DNA of 64,000 nt from Trileptium ribeirensis (lineage: Eukaryota > Nematoda > Enoplea > Enoplida > Thoracostomopsidae). Position numbers and translations under genes: made by a program. The stretch lies in contig JASANE010007307.1 of NCBI GenBank assembly GCA_030248225.1, positions 1-64,000 of the forward strand. The letters are read 5' to 3'. Below are positions 42,993 through 55,900 of the stretch, one piece after another. Under the pieces are notes generated by a model. The model saw only the letters and a program-made list of their open reading frames with translations. It did not search any database and was not told the DNA's origin. Each line of letters begins with the position of its first letter. Position 1 is the first letter of the stretch.

Positions 42993-44889
42993 TTACAACT
43001 TTGCTATGAAACAAATGCCCGAAAAAGACATTAAAAATGCATAAGTGAGCCTCCTTGCTTGCTGCAGGTGAACGATTGTACAGGTATGTGAACCCGGTAA
43101 CCGCGACTGATTAATAATTATTTAAATAAACAAAGAATATGATGAACATGCAAAGAGCAATATTAAGTTTTTTGTTATATTAACTAACGGTTTTTATATA
43201 ATTTTTGCCTGTAAACAATCTACCACATTTAACAGGACCTTCGAACACAGTTGGAATAATTATATAAATTGTTGGACGAAGAGCAAACAAATCTCTAATG
43301 AACAGCAGTCATATCTCTGGCAGAGACTATACATATCATTAAAAACAGTTTAGTGCGGGGAATCGTGGGCGGGACGGCAGCCATTGATTTAGAATTAGCC
43401 TGTTCTATAGTTGTTTATAATGTGCTTTTATTATAAAGCATTTATAAGACACTTGTTCACGCTAATACTCAGACTTAGTTGCTTTCAGTGCTATCGGTAA
43501 AATTTTGGACTCTTATGGCAAAATTTTTTGAACCCCGCTGCCGGCAAAATCAATAACGATTGACATAACAAACTGACAAAGTGTTCAGAAAAACGCAAAC
43601 CTAATTAATTTAAGCAAAAATTCCTTGAGAAACTGATTTAAACCTCAATATAGACGATTTTGCACTGTTTATGATTCAAATTTGAATATTTTTTTAATTT
43701 CGAAACCACACGGTTCAACCAAGAGCTACAGGTTGCTGCCCCTTAGCAAATTCCGGTGCCATCAGTTCCTAAGTCCCGGCCCCCGGTTCATGCCCTTGAC
43801 TAGGTTTAGGTGACGGGACAACCTGCATGTAGCTTACGGAAATCAGTTTGACTTTGCCCGCTTAGATTTGTTTGGTTTCGTTTGTGTCGCCGCAAAGGAT
43901 CTTAAAAATACGTATAGTACCCGCCGGAAATAAGGACTGCCCGTTCAATATTCGACCAATGCTGGAAAACAATTTATAGATCTGCTCCCTAGAAGCTCGA
44001 TAGCCGTTTCTGGCACCTACTGTGCGGTTGCGTTGTGTAACACATTGAAATACAACAATAAGCTGTATATTTGGCAGACGTAGATCTGGATATGAGACGT
44101 AGAATTAGGAGTACTTGTGTTTGTATGCGTCAATTTTTGAGATGTACTGTAAATGTAGTATTTCAGCCAGTAGCTACACTCAACCTCAGAAACAAACGCT
44201 AATATTTCGCGAATGATTCCGCAAAAGACTAGTTTTATTTCTGAGCGGGACTATAGATCTGGTTAAGCTGATTGTTTCATAGCACAGATATTAAATATAT
44301 ACATACTCATCAGAGTATCCGGAGCTGCAAATTTTTGCCGGGACTGGAACCTTCTCTTATTAATAAGTAAACTAAAAAGAACGTAATAACGAACCTTTAG
44401 TTTGCTGGTGGTGAATGATAGCATATAGTGTTATCTAACCGGTTAAAGACTGGTTTCAGTGCTTTAAAAGTACATCTTTTAACGTTTTTCGAGCAGCTTT
44501 CGAACAAATTTAAAAAAGTGGTCCAAAATTTCGAACACGTCTCGAACGAAATCCGAACATTTCATATAAAATTTTGAATTGATCAAACGAACATCGAACG
44601 AAAAGCACTAGTTTCTGGCGAGTACTGCAGGTTGGGTGTGTCGCCATCCTTGCGAAATGCTTGATGAAGGAAAGCTAAATTTTGACAGCAGAGTTGTGAA
44701 ATCTTGGAATTTGTTAATTACTTATATGTTGAGGACTAGATGGGTCTAGAAATTTTTGTAGTAGCTAGATGCAGTTGTACTTTTGTCGAAAGCAGCCATT
44801 CGGCAAGAAGTAGGGCCATGCAGCGTATGTTTTCCATAAAATTATAACTTTTTTCAAAAAGTTTTTTTATAAATTTCTAAATTTTCCGC
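42993..44889. other. No gene recognised
   Basis: Contains fragments with TCGAAC-rich texture (44450-44630, ending GGCGAGTACTGCAG) and a GTACCCGCCGGAAATAAGGA motif at 43917 that resemble family A ends. These are probably old MITE relics. Confidence 0.4.
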
Positions 44890-45528
44890 ATAGATTTGTT
44901 GAAACGGAGCGAGCGGAGTTTCCACCGAGGGCGCCTGAAGGAAAGAACATGAAAATTTATTTTTGTCATTTCTGTCACGAATAACTCATGCTCGGATAAC
45001 TCATGTTGGATGGATTTCGATAAATTTTTTTATTCGATAGCAAAAGTGATGAGCTTCCTGGCCATAGCAGTCCTGCGCAGCCCATATTTCGAGACACAGA
45101 CTGCGGTTCATCCGAGACCACCTGTCAGAATCAGCTCGTCGAGATCTACAACTTTGCTGACCACCGCTTTTTTGTGCGACCACACCCTGGGTCACTGTGA
45201 CACTTTTTCCCTTGCATGTCTATTAGCTTATCAAGCACGATTTTGTTATCTGGAGTCCAACTTGACTACATTATGGCTTTTAATGGCGTTTCAAACCTTT
45301 ATGGTCGACCAACCCGATCTCCAAAATGCAGTGAGATTTCATTTGTTGGCTATGTATTGCGTGCAGGGCATCAAGAACGGTCAATATGGGTTTTCGGTAC
45401 GCTCAATGCGACGATTTGATCATATAGTCAGGCGAATATTTCATGCCTTTTCAATGGGTTTAGGGTCAATGAACCCGATTGCAGGAATATATTCTGTCTT
45501 CACTATCTTGGCTACGTATTGCGTACAG

Positions 45529-46284
45529 CAGGGGTTCCGAAAAATTAATTGGCCTCTTGCCGATCAATTATTTCGCCGCCAATCAATTAATTGTAATTGG
45601 TCGACTTTGCCAATCAGTTATTGCAATTAATTGCCAATTATTTTTATATAAGAATTTATTATTATCATTTATTTATTAGGTATTATTATTCTTATTATTA
45701 ATATTTTATTTCCCACTTATTCGTTTATTAGGTGGACGTTCTTGAATTCTTTGGTTTTTGTATCCGAGCTAGACAAAATACACCAAACCCAAACATCAGT
45801 GATGCCAAATATGTTATATTTAGCGCCAAAAGATGTCCAGTGTTTGGGCATTTATTTTTGGCGCTTTTTTAAAATTAACTTTCAAAATAATACGGAACAC
45901 AACATTGTTACAAATAATACTAGACAAAATTTGACCAGTTAAAAAACATGATAAAGAAAAAATATGTTGACGAAAAGTTTTACGCTATTGCTGAAGCACT
46001 AATTCTTCATTCCAAAACCGCTTATTTGCGCTCAGGAACAGCTGCATTCCCAAATTTATTGGTAAGAGCCTCTTGCGATAGTCATTGAACGCATAGCCGG
46101 CGCGACTAAACAACCGTTCTAAATGATTTGAGGTCGGCAATATAAACTAAAATTATTTTTGCAAAATTGCAGTTAATTTGACGGTAGCCAATCAATTATG
46201 CAATTATTTTTTGGCAACCAATCAATTAATTGGTCCAATTAATTGGCAATTAATTGTTGGCCAATTAATTTTTCGGAATCCCTG
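45529..46284 (-). mobile_element. 756-bp hAT element, TSD GCGTACAG
   Basis: Ends CAGGGGTTCCGAAAAATTAA and the inverse TTTTTCGGAATCCCTG, with the exact 8-bp duplication GCGTACAG at 45521-45528 and 46285-46292. Subterminal AATTAATTGGCC words recur many times on both sides. It retains a piece of hAT transposase at 45985-46140. Confidence 0.93.
45985..46140 (-). pseudogene. hAT transposase C-terminal dimerisation domain remnant
   Basis: The minus frame LPTSNHLERLFSRAGYAFND, then YRKRLLPINLGMQLFLSANK and RFWNEELV, ends at TAG 45987-45985. This is the classic hAT C-terminal pattern (S-ERLFS-AG, R--L-P, L-L--N--W). The rest of the transposase is missing, so the element is an internally deleted derivative. 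Confidence 0.88.
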
Positions 46285-46460
46285 GCGTACAGTGTGAAGA
46301 ATGTTCTATTTATAGCTTTTTTGGTATGCTGGATACGATGGTTTGGTTATCTAAAGATTAGCACAAATACTTCGTGCGTTTTTATTTTTTTCCGATGGGT
46401 GTACGGTCGACGAGGTTTTAGGATTTTCAATGGGTCAAGGTTACAGAGGTTTTACTGTAG

Positions 46461-46616
46461 TACAGCATGCGCCAAAGGTGACTGTGGCATTTCGAGCGGG
46501 TAATCCGCAAATAACTGGCTCGCTCGAGATTTCGAGACTATTAAAATTGCTAACAAATTCTATTCTTACAACAATTTCTCACGTGTGAGCGGCAGCCATG
46601 TTTGGCCTGTACTGTA
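46461..46616. mobile_element. Family A MITE, diverged copy inside family D
   Basis: TACAGCATGCGCCAAAGGTG at the left and inverse TTGGCCTGTACTGTA at the right, with GGCTCGCTCGAGATTTCG inside. Confidence 0.7.
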
Positions 46617-46992
46617 TGTAGACAAAACACACAGCCTGTTACAAGTGATTACACAAAATGACCACCTAATAAAAGTGCTCTGTTTGACAGTCGCTTGCGA
46701 GATACTAGTTTTGTTACTACACAAGTAACCATGAACAGTAGATTAAAACATGGTTATGAGGAAAAATCCTACTGGAAGTAACCGCAGATTTTGTAACGTG
46801 AACTACGAAATGAAAGTACGAGATGTTTTCAAAATTTCTCAGCCATTGGGTTAGCCTACGTCAGTCTTTGAAAAACCTCTATGCGTGTAACATTGTCATG
46901 TTTTGTATCTTGGAATTATTTGAAAAAAGACACAGGAAGGTGTAAAACGATTTCACAGTGTTTCAACACTCTCTCAGGCCACCAGTTAATAG

Positions 46993-47441
46993 CAGAGTTG
47001 CAACCGGGTCAGACTCCTGAAACGGTCTCCTATTTTTGCATATACTTAATTAAACTTAAACTTTTCAAAATTAAACAGAAACCTCAAAACATAGAAACTT
47101 GCCGACGGGGTCGAGATCCTAGCAGGACTGGCTGCGCCCCTGTAATCTTATATAGCCAAATTTGCGATGTACTTGGAGTGTATTGGAGCATTTGCTAGGC
47201 CAGCCACCACTGTAGCTTATTTTGTGATGTAATCATTATACATACCGCGGGTAACCATGCCGGAGTGCAAATTGCATTTATTGGCAGATTAAGGCTTGGC
47301 TCGTTTAATGGCAGATTAATGCTGTGTACTAGGTAGTAGTGCCAAGAGTTGCAACCGGATCACCGGGTCAGACCAGGTCACATGTCCGACCGGGTCACAT
47401 AGCCGACCGGGTTATATGTTGCTGACCCGGTTGCAACTCTG
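46993..47441. mobile_element. 449-bp hAT-like MITE, 8-bp TSD
   Basis: CAGAGTTGCAACCGGGTCAG at the left and its inverse CTGACCCGGTTGCAACTCTG at the right (20/20). Flanks GTTAATAG and GCTAATAG match at 7 of 8 positions. An extra internal copy of the end sits at 47347, so two ends may have been nested. Repeated GACCGGGTCACAT units lie near the right end. Confidence 0.8.
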
Positions 47442-47791
47442 GCTAATAGTAGATACCACTTTTCTGCACTTTTGAGAGAAACCACTAATATCCCTTAACG
47501 TGTACCACCTGCAGATGTATTATGGCCGTTCTATGCCTTTAAATAGGGTTCAGGAAACTAAAGCTGGAACCTCAAAATAGGCAATGTAAACAGACTAGCC
47601 ACGTTTTCGCTGAGCGGACGAATTGTTGTTGTTAGACAATTCTTAACAATGTGAAATACTCGGAACTATTGTATGCTGTGGTCTTACGAGTATATGAGAA
47701 TTGACAGACATATATGAGAGTAGTTATTTATCACAAGATACTACGCAGGACAGTATATAGCTTAAATAATGACATAGCTAACCAATTTAGG

Positions 47792-47932
47792 ACTACGGAG
47801 CCAGAAATGACTCCCGCAGCGTGTTCTATCAAGTCACTCGCTCGAGAATTCAAAACTATTTAAAATAATAACAAACTTATTTCTAACGAGCCACGAGCGA
47901 GTTGCGATCGGCAGTATTTTGGCGACTACTAT
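47792..47932. mobile_element. Family A MITE, diverged copy
   Basis: GCCAGAAATGACTCCCGC ... CACTCGCTCGAGAATTC ... GAGCCACGAGCGAGTTGCG follows the family A order; TIRs are degraded. Confidence 0.5.
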
Positions 47933-49843
47933 ACTTCAAAATATAAATGTTAGCGTTGGGTTGAATAGCATTATGCATCTGTGCCTTATGAACTGTTTAG
48001 TAGATGTCAAGAAATGAGTAATGGGAAGTTAAAAAGCTAATAAAGGTACCTGAGCAAACATCAAAAAGAATCTATTTCGTCTTTTTGATATACAAAAAAC
48101 CACGAATATTGTTGCACTTAGATCTATTTTTATTTCGCGTGGTGACCGTGCGCAGCAAAATTATGTACATTTACTTGTTTTCTCTAAAAATTTGCATAAT
48201 GATAATTTCACACAGTAATTATTGTTAGTTTGCTACACTTTGTGTAAAAATTAACAAATTGCATGACGAACAAATCTTACAACAGTTGTGTACCAGCTCA
48301 TATTAATACAAGACTATGTCATTATAAGTTGTAACAAACAGATCACAACAAATGTATGACTTGCTGCACATAATTTACACGAATTTCACCACAAAATACC
48401 TATGATTATTTACATTATCCTTGTATGGATTTAGAGATAAAAATTGTATTTTATACACAACTTGTATAAAATTACTTACAGTGTATGTATGTTAATACAC
48501 ATAATTTGTATGAAATTGCGTACAAGAATGTGATTATTTGTACATAATTTATCTAAAATATCAGATTTGAATGTAGGTTTTGTAGCACAATAACTTGTTC
48601 GAATCTGTATAAAGCTAATCATTATTGAATAATTGAAATTAACACAAAAATTTCTGGAACATTTATAGAGTACAGTTGCATTATATTTCATAGAAATATT
48701 TATAGAATTTCACAAATTATATATTTTGATACAATAACACATGCCAATTTATACAAAAAATATTTTATTTTATATAAATAATATAAAAATTTATACAATA
48801 CATACATATTATACTACTTTTCATGCAAGTAGATAGTAATATTCATATAATGTACATTGACAATAGTTATTTTAAGAGTATCCTACATTACACCTATTGT
48901 TGCTCCTTATACACATCCAAAAATACTAATGTTAAGACATATAAAGCACAGGTGAGTTTAATTAGTTATGTCTAGCGACCGTTCAATAGGTGCTTATGTT
49001 ATTGACTAGTGGACCCCACTGAAACCCTAGCATGTTTCATTGTGAAAAAAATATTTTTGTCTGTCACTGTGAACACCATGCATAATCTTCGGGTAAACAG
49101 ATTTCGAAATGTTTGTGCGAAAAGAAAAATGATGACGATGTGTGCTTTAACAAGCTAATTTTTTATGAGAGTGTTTGTTTGCATTACATTCTTTATCTTC
49201 AGTTGCAAATACACGACTGGCCCTGACCCAGGGTGTGTTGCTCGAGCAAGCTTGCTCGCCGTAGATCGATTCTCATTCTAAAAAATCCACATTGTGCTCG
49301 AACATTATTCGAATCTTCTTCGAGAAGTTTTCGATGTTTTTAGCGCCTTTGTAACTAATTTGTTCTACGGATTCGTCGCGGGTAAAAAATTTTGTTTGAT
49401 TTCTGTTCAACGTTCGTTTGTTTGAAACGTGGCAGCCATTTCTATCAAGCACTGTACATGAGACGTACTTACAATAACGCCAGTGATACAATAATGTCTG
49501 TGGTACCACACATGTGAGATTTTGGGTTGCACCCTCTACATGCTAGCAACATATGTAGATATTAGTATCTTGATATTCATGAACAACTACAGGTGTGGGA
49601 TAAGTGAACCTTCTTGCGACAAATGCCGTTCACATATGACTAAACCTGCCTTGAAACAACGCTTGTACTTGCTAGCTGGAATACTGTTGAAGAAGGCAAG
49701 AAGTATCAGGAATGACTGCCGAATCATGTACCACGATATGCTCTATAGGCCCTGATGGTATATTGAAATAGGTTACTGCGATCAACAAAAACTGCAATTT
49801 GGAGCGTCCGGTGATAAGCGCAATTTATTGCTACATCTAGTAG
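47933..49843. other. AT-rich stretch with degenerate TTTGTAC/ATACAA words
   Basis: 48240-48830 is dominated by scattered variants of ACACAATTTGTATGAAATT, possibly an ancient tandem array. 49260-49460 has TCGAAC-rich texture like 44450-44630. No gene seen. Confidence 0.4.
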
Positions 49844-50743
49844 CAGGGAATAACCCGAACCAGCAACCGGAACCGTCCTGTTAAACCGGTTCCAGAACCT
49901 GGTCTTCGAAATGATGAAGGACGAAATGGAGGTACAGTGGATTTAAAATGTAAATTACTTTTACATTACAGTTAATGTATTATTGAGATGACATTATTAC
50001 CTTCTTTGGAATTTTGTAGACTGAGGAAGCTAACATGTTTTATTTGTCTATCAGTATGTTGTTTTTTGAACACCCAGAGCAAAGAGATGTCTTTCAATAT
50101 ACGGCCTTGCGTATATAGCTTCAAATTGATATAAATGATACAAACTGTGATACTGTTCAAACTGTGATACTGTTCGCATAGTTTCAATAAATACAGTTCA
50201 TTACCAAGAATGCAGTTTCTGGCTGTGTTACACAATATGTTACTTTACTCCAATGTCGACTGATTTACAAAGTTTACAAGTGCACTGGCCGGTGCGTCAC
50301 GAAATTTATGTTAGCCAAACTTACAGCTAATTACATCAAAATAATCCATACTTTGTTAACGAGTTGGACCGATTTAATTCTAACATATACCACAGACCTC
50401 TGAATGGGTAAAATAGCTGCTACAAGCATCGACTTGGCATTTTTGTCCTCCTTTGGCAACTCCTGCAGTTTCAAGAGGAAAATTTTCTACTGAAATTATA
50501 TATATGTCCTACTTACGTTACACAGGACAATTTCCTGAATTAATCTTTTCTTTTGTTTGGTTGTCTTGGAATTTGATCAGTGGGTATATATTACATGTTT
50601 AGACCACAGTTAAAACAAAAATGTGGAGAATTTTAAACAAAATTTTTAACCCGAAAATCCGATTCCGGTATGGTTTGTGCATTTTGCCGGAACCGAAACC
50701 GGAACACGATTTATGCTGGAACCGGAATTCCGGTTACTTCCTG
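49844..50743 (-). mobile_element. Family C hAT-like element, copy 2
   Basis: CAGGGAATAACCCGAACCAG at one end and inverse GGTTACTTCCTG at the other, with GGAACCGG-type arrays at both. The interior is the inverse of the 59205-60387 copy. Confidence 0.75.
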
Positions 50744-51249
50744 CTCTATAGGCATGACGTTGATTTCTTTCCTAAACCGTGTGTCATTATAGGTATCGAA
50801 TAAATTGAGACCGATAGGTTTATCGTTCTTGAACCAGAAAAAATTTTCTCATATCAAGTTCGTTTTTGATATACGTTTTTGATTTATAAAACGGTCGGCC
50901 GCTGTTCTGTCTGGGTATGACTGGTAGTTAAAATTAGTAATTAATGATTTATGTTGTCGTAAACAGATTTGTCCACTAGTTAAAATGAATAAAACTCATA
51001 TCCAAAAAGGCGTAAACTGACACATCACTTCTGGCTTTCTGTCTCTCTGGCACCTGTGAAAGACTGCGAGAGATTAATTTACAAAATTAAAATATAACAT
51101 TATCGCATATTGCTTAATATGCTTTTATATTTTTTAAACTCCATAATTGCTAATAGTAATCTGGTCATCGGTAAGCCACTACTTAAGTTTAGAGCTCGCT
51201 ATAAACCCAAGCAATCCTTATTATAAGAATCTCATTGGCCACCAATATA
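50744..51249. other. No feature recognised
   Basis: AT-rich sequence between the family C and family D elements. Confidence 0.4.
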
Positions 51250-52900
51250 AATGCTAGGGAGCGGTGTTTCCGCTGAAAGCGCTAGGAAGAAAACGGAAAA
51301 GTTTTTGTTTGTCGGTGCCAGTCATAAGTCATCTTAGGGTGAGTGGATGTTAACCAAATTTTTTACTCGATAGCAAAAATCATGATATACTTGTTAATTT
51401 AGAAATAAGAGTTCCCACCCCTTCCTCGGAGCAAAAATAGCAATAAACGGGATTATTAAAAAGTTATTTACCAAATCTCGTCATACAGGTTGTGTATCGC
51501 AGCGCATACCTCGCGACATGAGCTTTGCATCGAAAGGCGAGTTCTACAACGTTGCTAATCAACGCTTTTCTGCGAGACCACTCCTTGTGCCGCTATGGCC
51601 CCGAATATGATTCGTCAACTCTTTGCGATAAATATCGAATTATCAAATTTCATTATCATAATGTTTTCCATACCTTACAAAGGGTGTCTAGTAGTTCATC
51701 GAGCGCGCGAAATACGATGGTATTATTATCTAGAGACCAACTCGACCATATATCTTTTCGGTATTTTCCACGGTTATATGGTCCACTAGACCTATTTCAA
51801 ATATTCTTCTTTTGTTTGGTTATGTATGGCGTGATGGGTACGAAGAATGATCTAAGCTGAATAGTTTGGCTATTTATGCTTCAACATAATTTCATGGGGT
51901 TTCAGTACTTTTCAATGGATTTATGCGGCGTTTACGTTATAAGTTGCCCGCCATGTGGAAGTTTTGTCCACGTACAGCCTGCCTAACACCGTTAACGATA
52001 TAGTGTAAAGAACACCAATACTGTATTCTAAGCAATTCTATACAGTGTTTCGGACACCATCAGCATTTATACATGATGTCATGGACACCATTAACTTCTA
52101 GCTAACGGTGATGAAAGTCCTTTGGGAAGATGTCTTGACGTTTTTTCCATTGTATGGTGTTTACACGGTTTAACTTCTGTCCGCGCACTTCCTATGCAAA
52201 CATTTAAACTGAACGGCTTATGGTTTACACTAAATCATTTGAAATTTCAGTTAGCTAATATTCCCGCCTTTTCTAAAATAAGTATTCAAACATAGGGTGT
52301 CGAAGACACCATAGTGTAATATACATGGTGTCAGCGACACCATGACTTGTGCTGCACTGTATGTCCGTAAGAGTACCATGCACCATGGTGTGGTCATGAC
52401 CACACGTGGACAAATCTTCCACATAGCGGGCGTTTTATAACGTAAACGCCGCATTAGGGTCGATGAGCCAGATTTCTTAAATGTATGGTGTATCTATTGT
52501 GTGTTTGTTTATCGCGTGCATGGGATCAAAAATGGTGGTTTATATATAAGCTTTCTGAATGCGATGTTTTTGTTATATAAAGCGAAGCAAGAATATGACT
52601 TGCCGTTTCAGGGGTTTTCAACAGGTTTAGGGTGAATTATCCCGATTTCTAAAATATTTGGTTATGTCTTGGGTGCAGGGTATCAAGGATGGTCTTATAA
52701 GTTTTTCGGAAAGTCATATGCGATAGGTAGGCTATTTAGAGTCCAGCAAGAATATTATAATACCTTCACAGAGGTTTTCAATAGATTAAGGGTCAATGAA
52801 TCCGATTTTAAAAATGTAGTCTGTCTTCATTTCTTTGTTTATGTATTGCGTGAAGGGTATGAAGAATGGTGTAAGCTAACAAATGTAATATCGACGTGAC
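51250..52900 (+). mobile_element. Family D dispersed repeat, copy 3, with nested MITE
   Basis: Same block order as copy 2: GGAGCGGTGTTTCC, TTTACTCGATAGCAAAAATC, GGCGAGTTCTACAACG, then sub-repeats GGGTCAATGAATCCGATTTT and TATTGCGTGAAGGGTATG. Interrupted at 51924-52453. Confidence 0.65.
51924..52453. mobile_element. 530-bp PIF/Harbinger-like MITE, TSD TTA
   Basis: Imperfect inverted ends of ~48 bp starting TGCGGCGTTTACGTTATAA, flanked by TTA at 51921-51923 and 52454-52456. The surrounding family D sequence elsewhere reads GGATTTAGGGTC, giving the empty site. A 3-bp TWA duplication is typical of PIF/Harbinger. The interior holds several GGTGTCnnnGACACC palindromes. Confidence 0.8.
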
Positions 52901-55900
52901 GCTGCTGCATTACGCACTTCCCTAACGTAATGCCCATACGACCCCGGCTATCGTGACTTCAAGGGCGGACCTGACGGGTTTCAATTACTCGAATGTCTTT
53001 TCCCGCGCGAGTCAGGCCCAAGAAATGACGGAGCTTAGCAAGCCGCAGGAGCGCTTCACAGGATGTGTTCTGATCCTGCCGGACGGGTTGCGCACGTAGT
53101 CTACGAGGTACTACCTTTGAGGTCCCCAGGGAGGTCGGCTCCGTCACCTGCTCACAGGCCAAAGAGACCGTACCACTATTCCCTATCCACGTCCAAACCC
53201 GGGAAGTGTGAAATTCTTTCTGACTTTCTGTAAAATGAGAAATTTATTTAGTTTTACCTTAGCCAGTGGCCCCCACTAGGGTCCGACAAATCCCTAGACG
53301 TTTAACGTCGGATCCGCGCGTGCCTAAATTTCTTATTTTGGGTGCTCAGCGTGGGTTCATAAATTTTCTAATAAGTCGCACGAGTCGTACCTTTACAACA
53401 ACAATGATTACTAAACCAATTTGTAATCGGCGAGTCACGCTCGGGTTTGCTTCTTCGATGCGCGGGTCAAACCCGAACGAGGGTCGTCGATCGGGGTGAC
53501 GGATTTCAAACCCCTTTTGTTCCTATCGCTACTACGGGTCAACAAAACACTTGAACAATTAGAGTTTTCAGCGAGGTTTTATTGATGAGTTGCACAAATA
53601 CTTATGGGTACACTGACAGATACATACTGTACGGGCAGATACAATAAGCGTTATGTCAATTTTGTAGAGCACGCTAGTACACAATAAGCAGGGCTGCAAT
53701 CGGGTAGGGTTGCGGAGTCATCGCCTTTTTCACTGAACTCACACAGCTGAGTCAAAACACGGCATATACTGTGAGGCCTTATCTTATGACAGCTGCGCTT
53801 ACCTTACTAATGAAAAACAGTAGTGGGTCAAATTAAAATCAGCCTCGAGAGATGCTACGATTAGTTATCGACATAATAAAGGCGCCATCGAAATAACTAT
53901 TAACTTAGGACTATGCTTGATAACAGGAAGGGAACTCCGATACACAATAGGTTCGGGTAAGCGAAAGGCGGAACGAGGCGGGGATACGGGGACGAGCGTG
54001 CAGCGGGGCGTTTGCGAGACTTCATCTTGCTCATGCCAATCACAAAATTATGGTACATAATAATCGAGTATTCGTACTCGCAATTAGTAGCGACGAGGTT
54101 AACTTATGACGAAGTAATAGAACAGATGATACAACAATGCTTATCAAAATCATGACAACGATATGTACGGCTCTTCGGTACGACTCCTGAATTCTTTCCT
54201 AAAGGTGCAACCACTTATACTTTTGTCCTACTCGCATACATACATACAATTCTTGGTGTGACCATGTAGAAACTGTGATGAAATGTCCAAACACACTACA
54301 TAATTTTGATGCTCAGTCTCTACTAGATTATTCTACGAACGCAATAGAAATACGGCCCTAAATTGTCAGCATTCCTCGACCCAGGTCACTAACAGAACAG
54401 ACGTTTCAAATACGCCAACGTGCGTCACAACAGCAGGGAAAAGGAACGATCAGGCGGACTTGCCTTTCGTACAACTTACGGGGTCCCGGGAGGATGAAGT
54501 CGGGACATAAACTTTGAGCTTTTCCTAACGAAATTTTGGGTTCCACTTCACTACGCGGTTGTGCCTATGATTTTAACTAAAACGGATACAAGTGGTGGCG
54601 AGACCTCATAGGTCATCGGCATGACCCTAATAATACTGAAACCTACTTTGATGTTACTTGGAAAGCGTCCAAAAATGAGCTCAATTTCGTACTAATATTT
54701 AACGGTTATTTCGAGCAAACTCTGCTCGACGAATCGGGGCAGTAAACGAAGGCCCCGGTTGATAAGACAACCGTAGCCAACTTTCTAGCTTACTCTTACT
54801 CAATTTGGCTGCTTAAATTGTTCGGCTCGCAATTTTAAACAGGTTTCTGAGCACAGTTCGATTTGGGCTAGAGGGGTCTTTTGACTCCTAATAACTTCTC
54901 AATTTGGCTCCATTTCTCAGTGCAATTTTGCACAGGGACGGAACTCGACCTTTCGTATCAATTTTCTAGGACCGGGCCAACGGTCCTCACTAAAATGGTC
55001 GCTCGGGCCGAGACCCGATAGACCCGAAGTCGCATTTGGCGACTTCGACAATCTTGAAATCTATAATGTTTGCACTGTTAATATGACTTATCAACACTGG
55101 GAAAGATAATACTTTCCCTTGTCTGACTAAAACGCGTGGAAAAGCAAGACCAAAACAGACTTACGGAAACAGTCTGTATTATGAAATTTGAATTGCAATT
55201 TGAGCAACTGTGGTGCTGATTTAAACTGCTTATAACTTTTGAACGGGCCACGGCTTTTCCGGGCTCAATGGCTTAAACGAAAGGTCTACCGGGCCTCTAT
55301 ATCTATAAGAAAAATCGATAAAATTCCTGGAACAGATGTCAAGATATTAATGCGTAAAGTTCGGGTAAAAGTGGATCACTATCGGGCCGTCGGTTTTGTA
55401 ATTCCGACATAATAAAGTTAAAGTTTATGGTACTACCTTAAAACAAACATATCTACGAAGAAACTGCTAGAATTACACCAAGATTCGTGGAGGGAATCTT
55501 GGGATATTTTAATTTTAATCTGGAACTGACAATTTTGATAGGGTCAGGTCACTTCCAGGTCATCGGGTTTGTGATTCCGATGTAATAATGTCAGGTTACA
55601 GGGCGGTGTCCAATGGCGGACATCCCTACGAAGAAACAGCGAAAGTTTCAGCGAAATTCCCGGGGAAATTCTTAAAATATTTTACTTTTAATCTTAATTT
55701 CACTTTTTGTGAGGTTAGGCCACTTCAAGGCCGTTGGGTTTCGGTTTCCGACTCGAAATCGACATGGTTTAGAATCCTATTCGTTAATAGACGGTGCTAT
55801 AAAGAAGCTATCAAAGTTTCAGTAAAATTCCTGGGGTAAATCCTCACATCGCCCCATTTTAGTGGGGGGGCGAGCCCCTTCAGGGTCGTCGGGTTTATGA

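Larger units (their letters stand above)
44890..46720 (+). mobile_element. Family D dispersed repeat, copy 2, with nested insertions
   Basis: Starts near GAGCGAGCGGAGTTTCC, includes TTATTCGATAGCAAAAGTGA and GTCGAGATCTACAACTTTGC, then sub-repeats around GGGTTTAGGGTCAATGAACC, TATTGCGTGCAGGGCATC and GGTTTTCGGTACGC. A hAT element (45529-46284) and a family A MITE (46461-46616) are inserted in it. The 206-codon frame at 45010-45630 runs through this repeat and is not convincing as a gene. Confidence 0.65.

Noticed and set aside
45010..45630. 206-codon plus-strand frame
   Set aside because: Lies in the family D repeat and runs into the hAT insertion; other family D copies do not keep it open.
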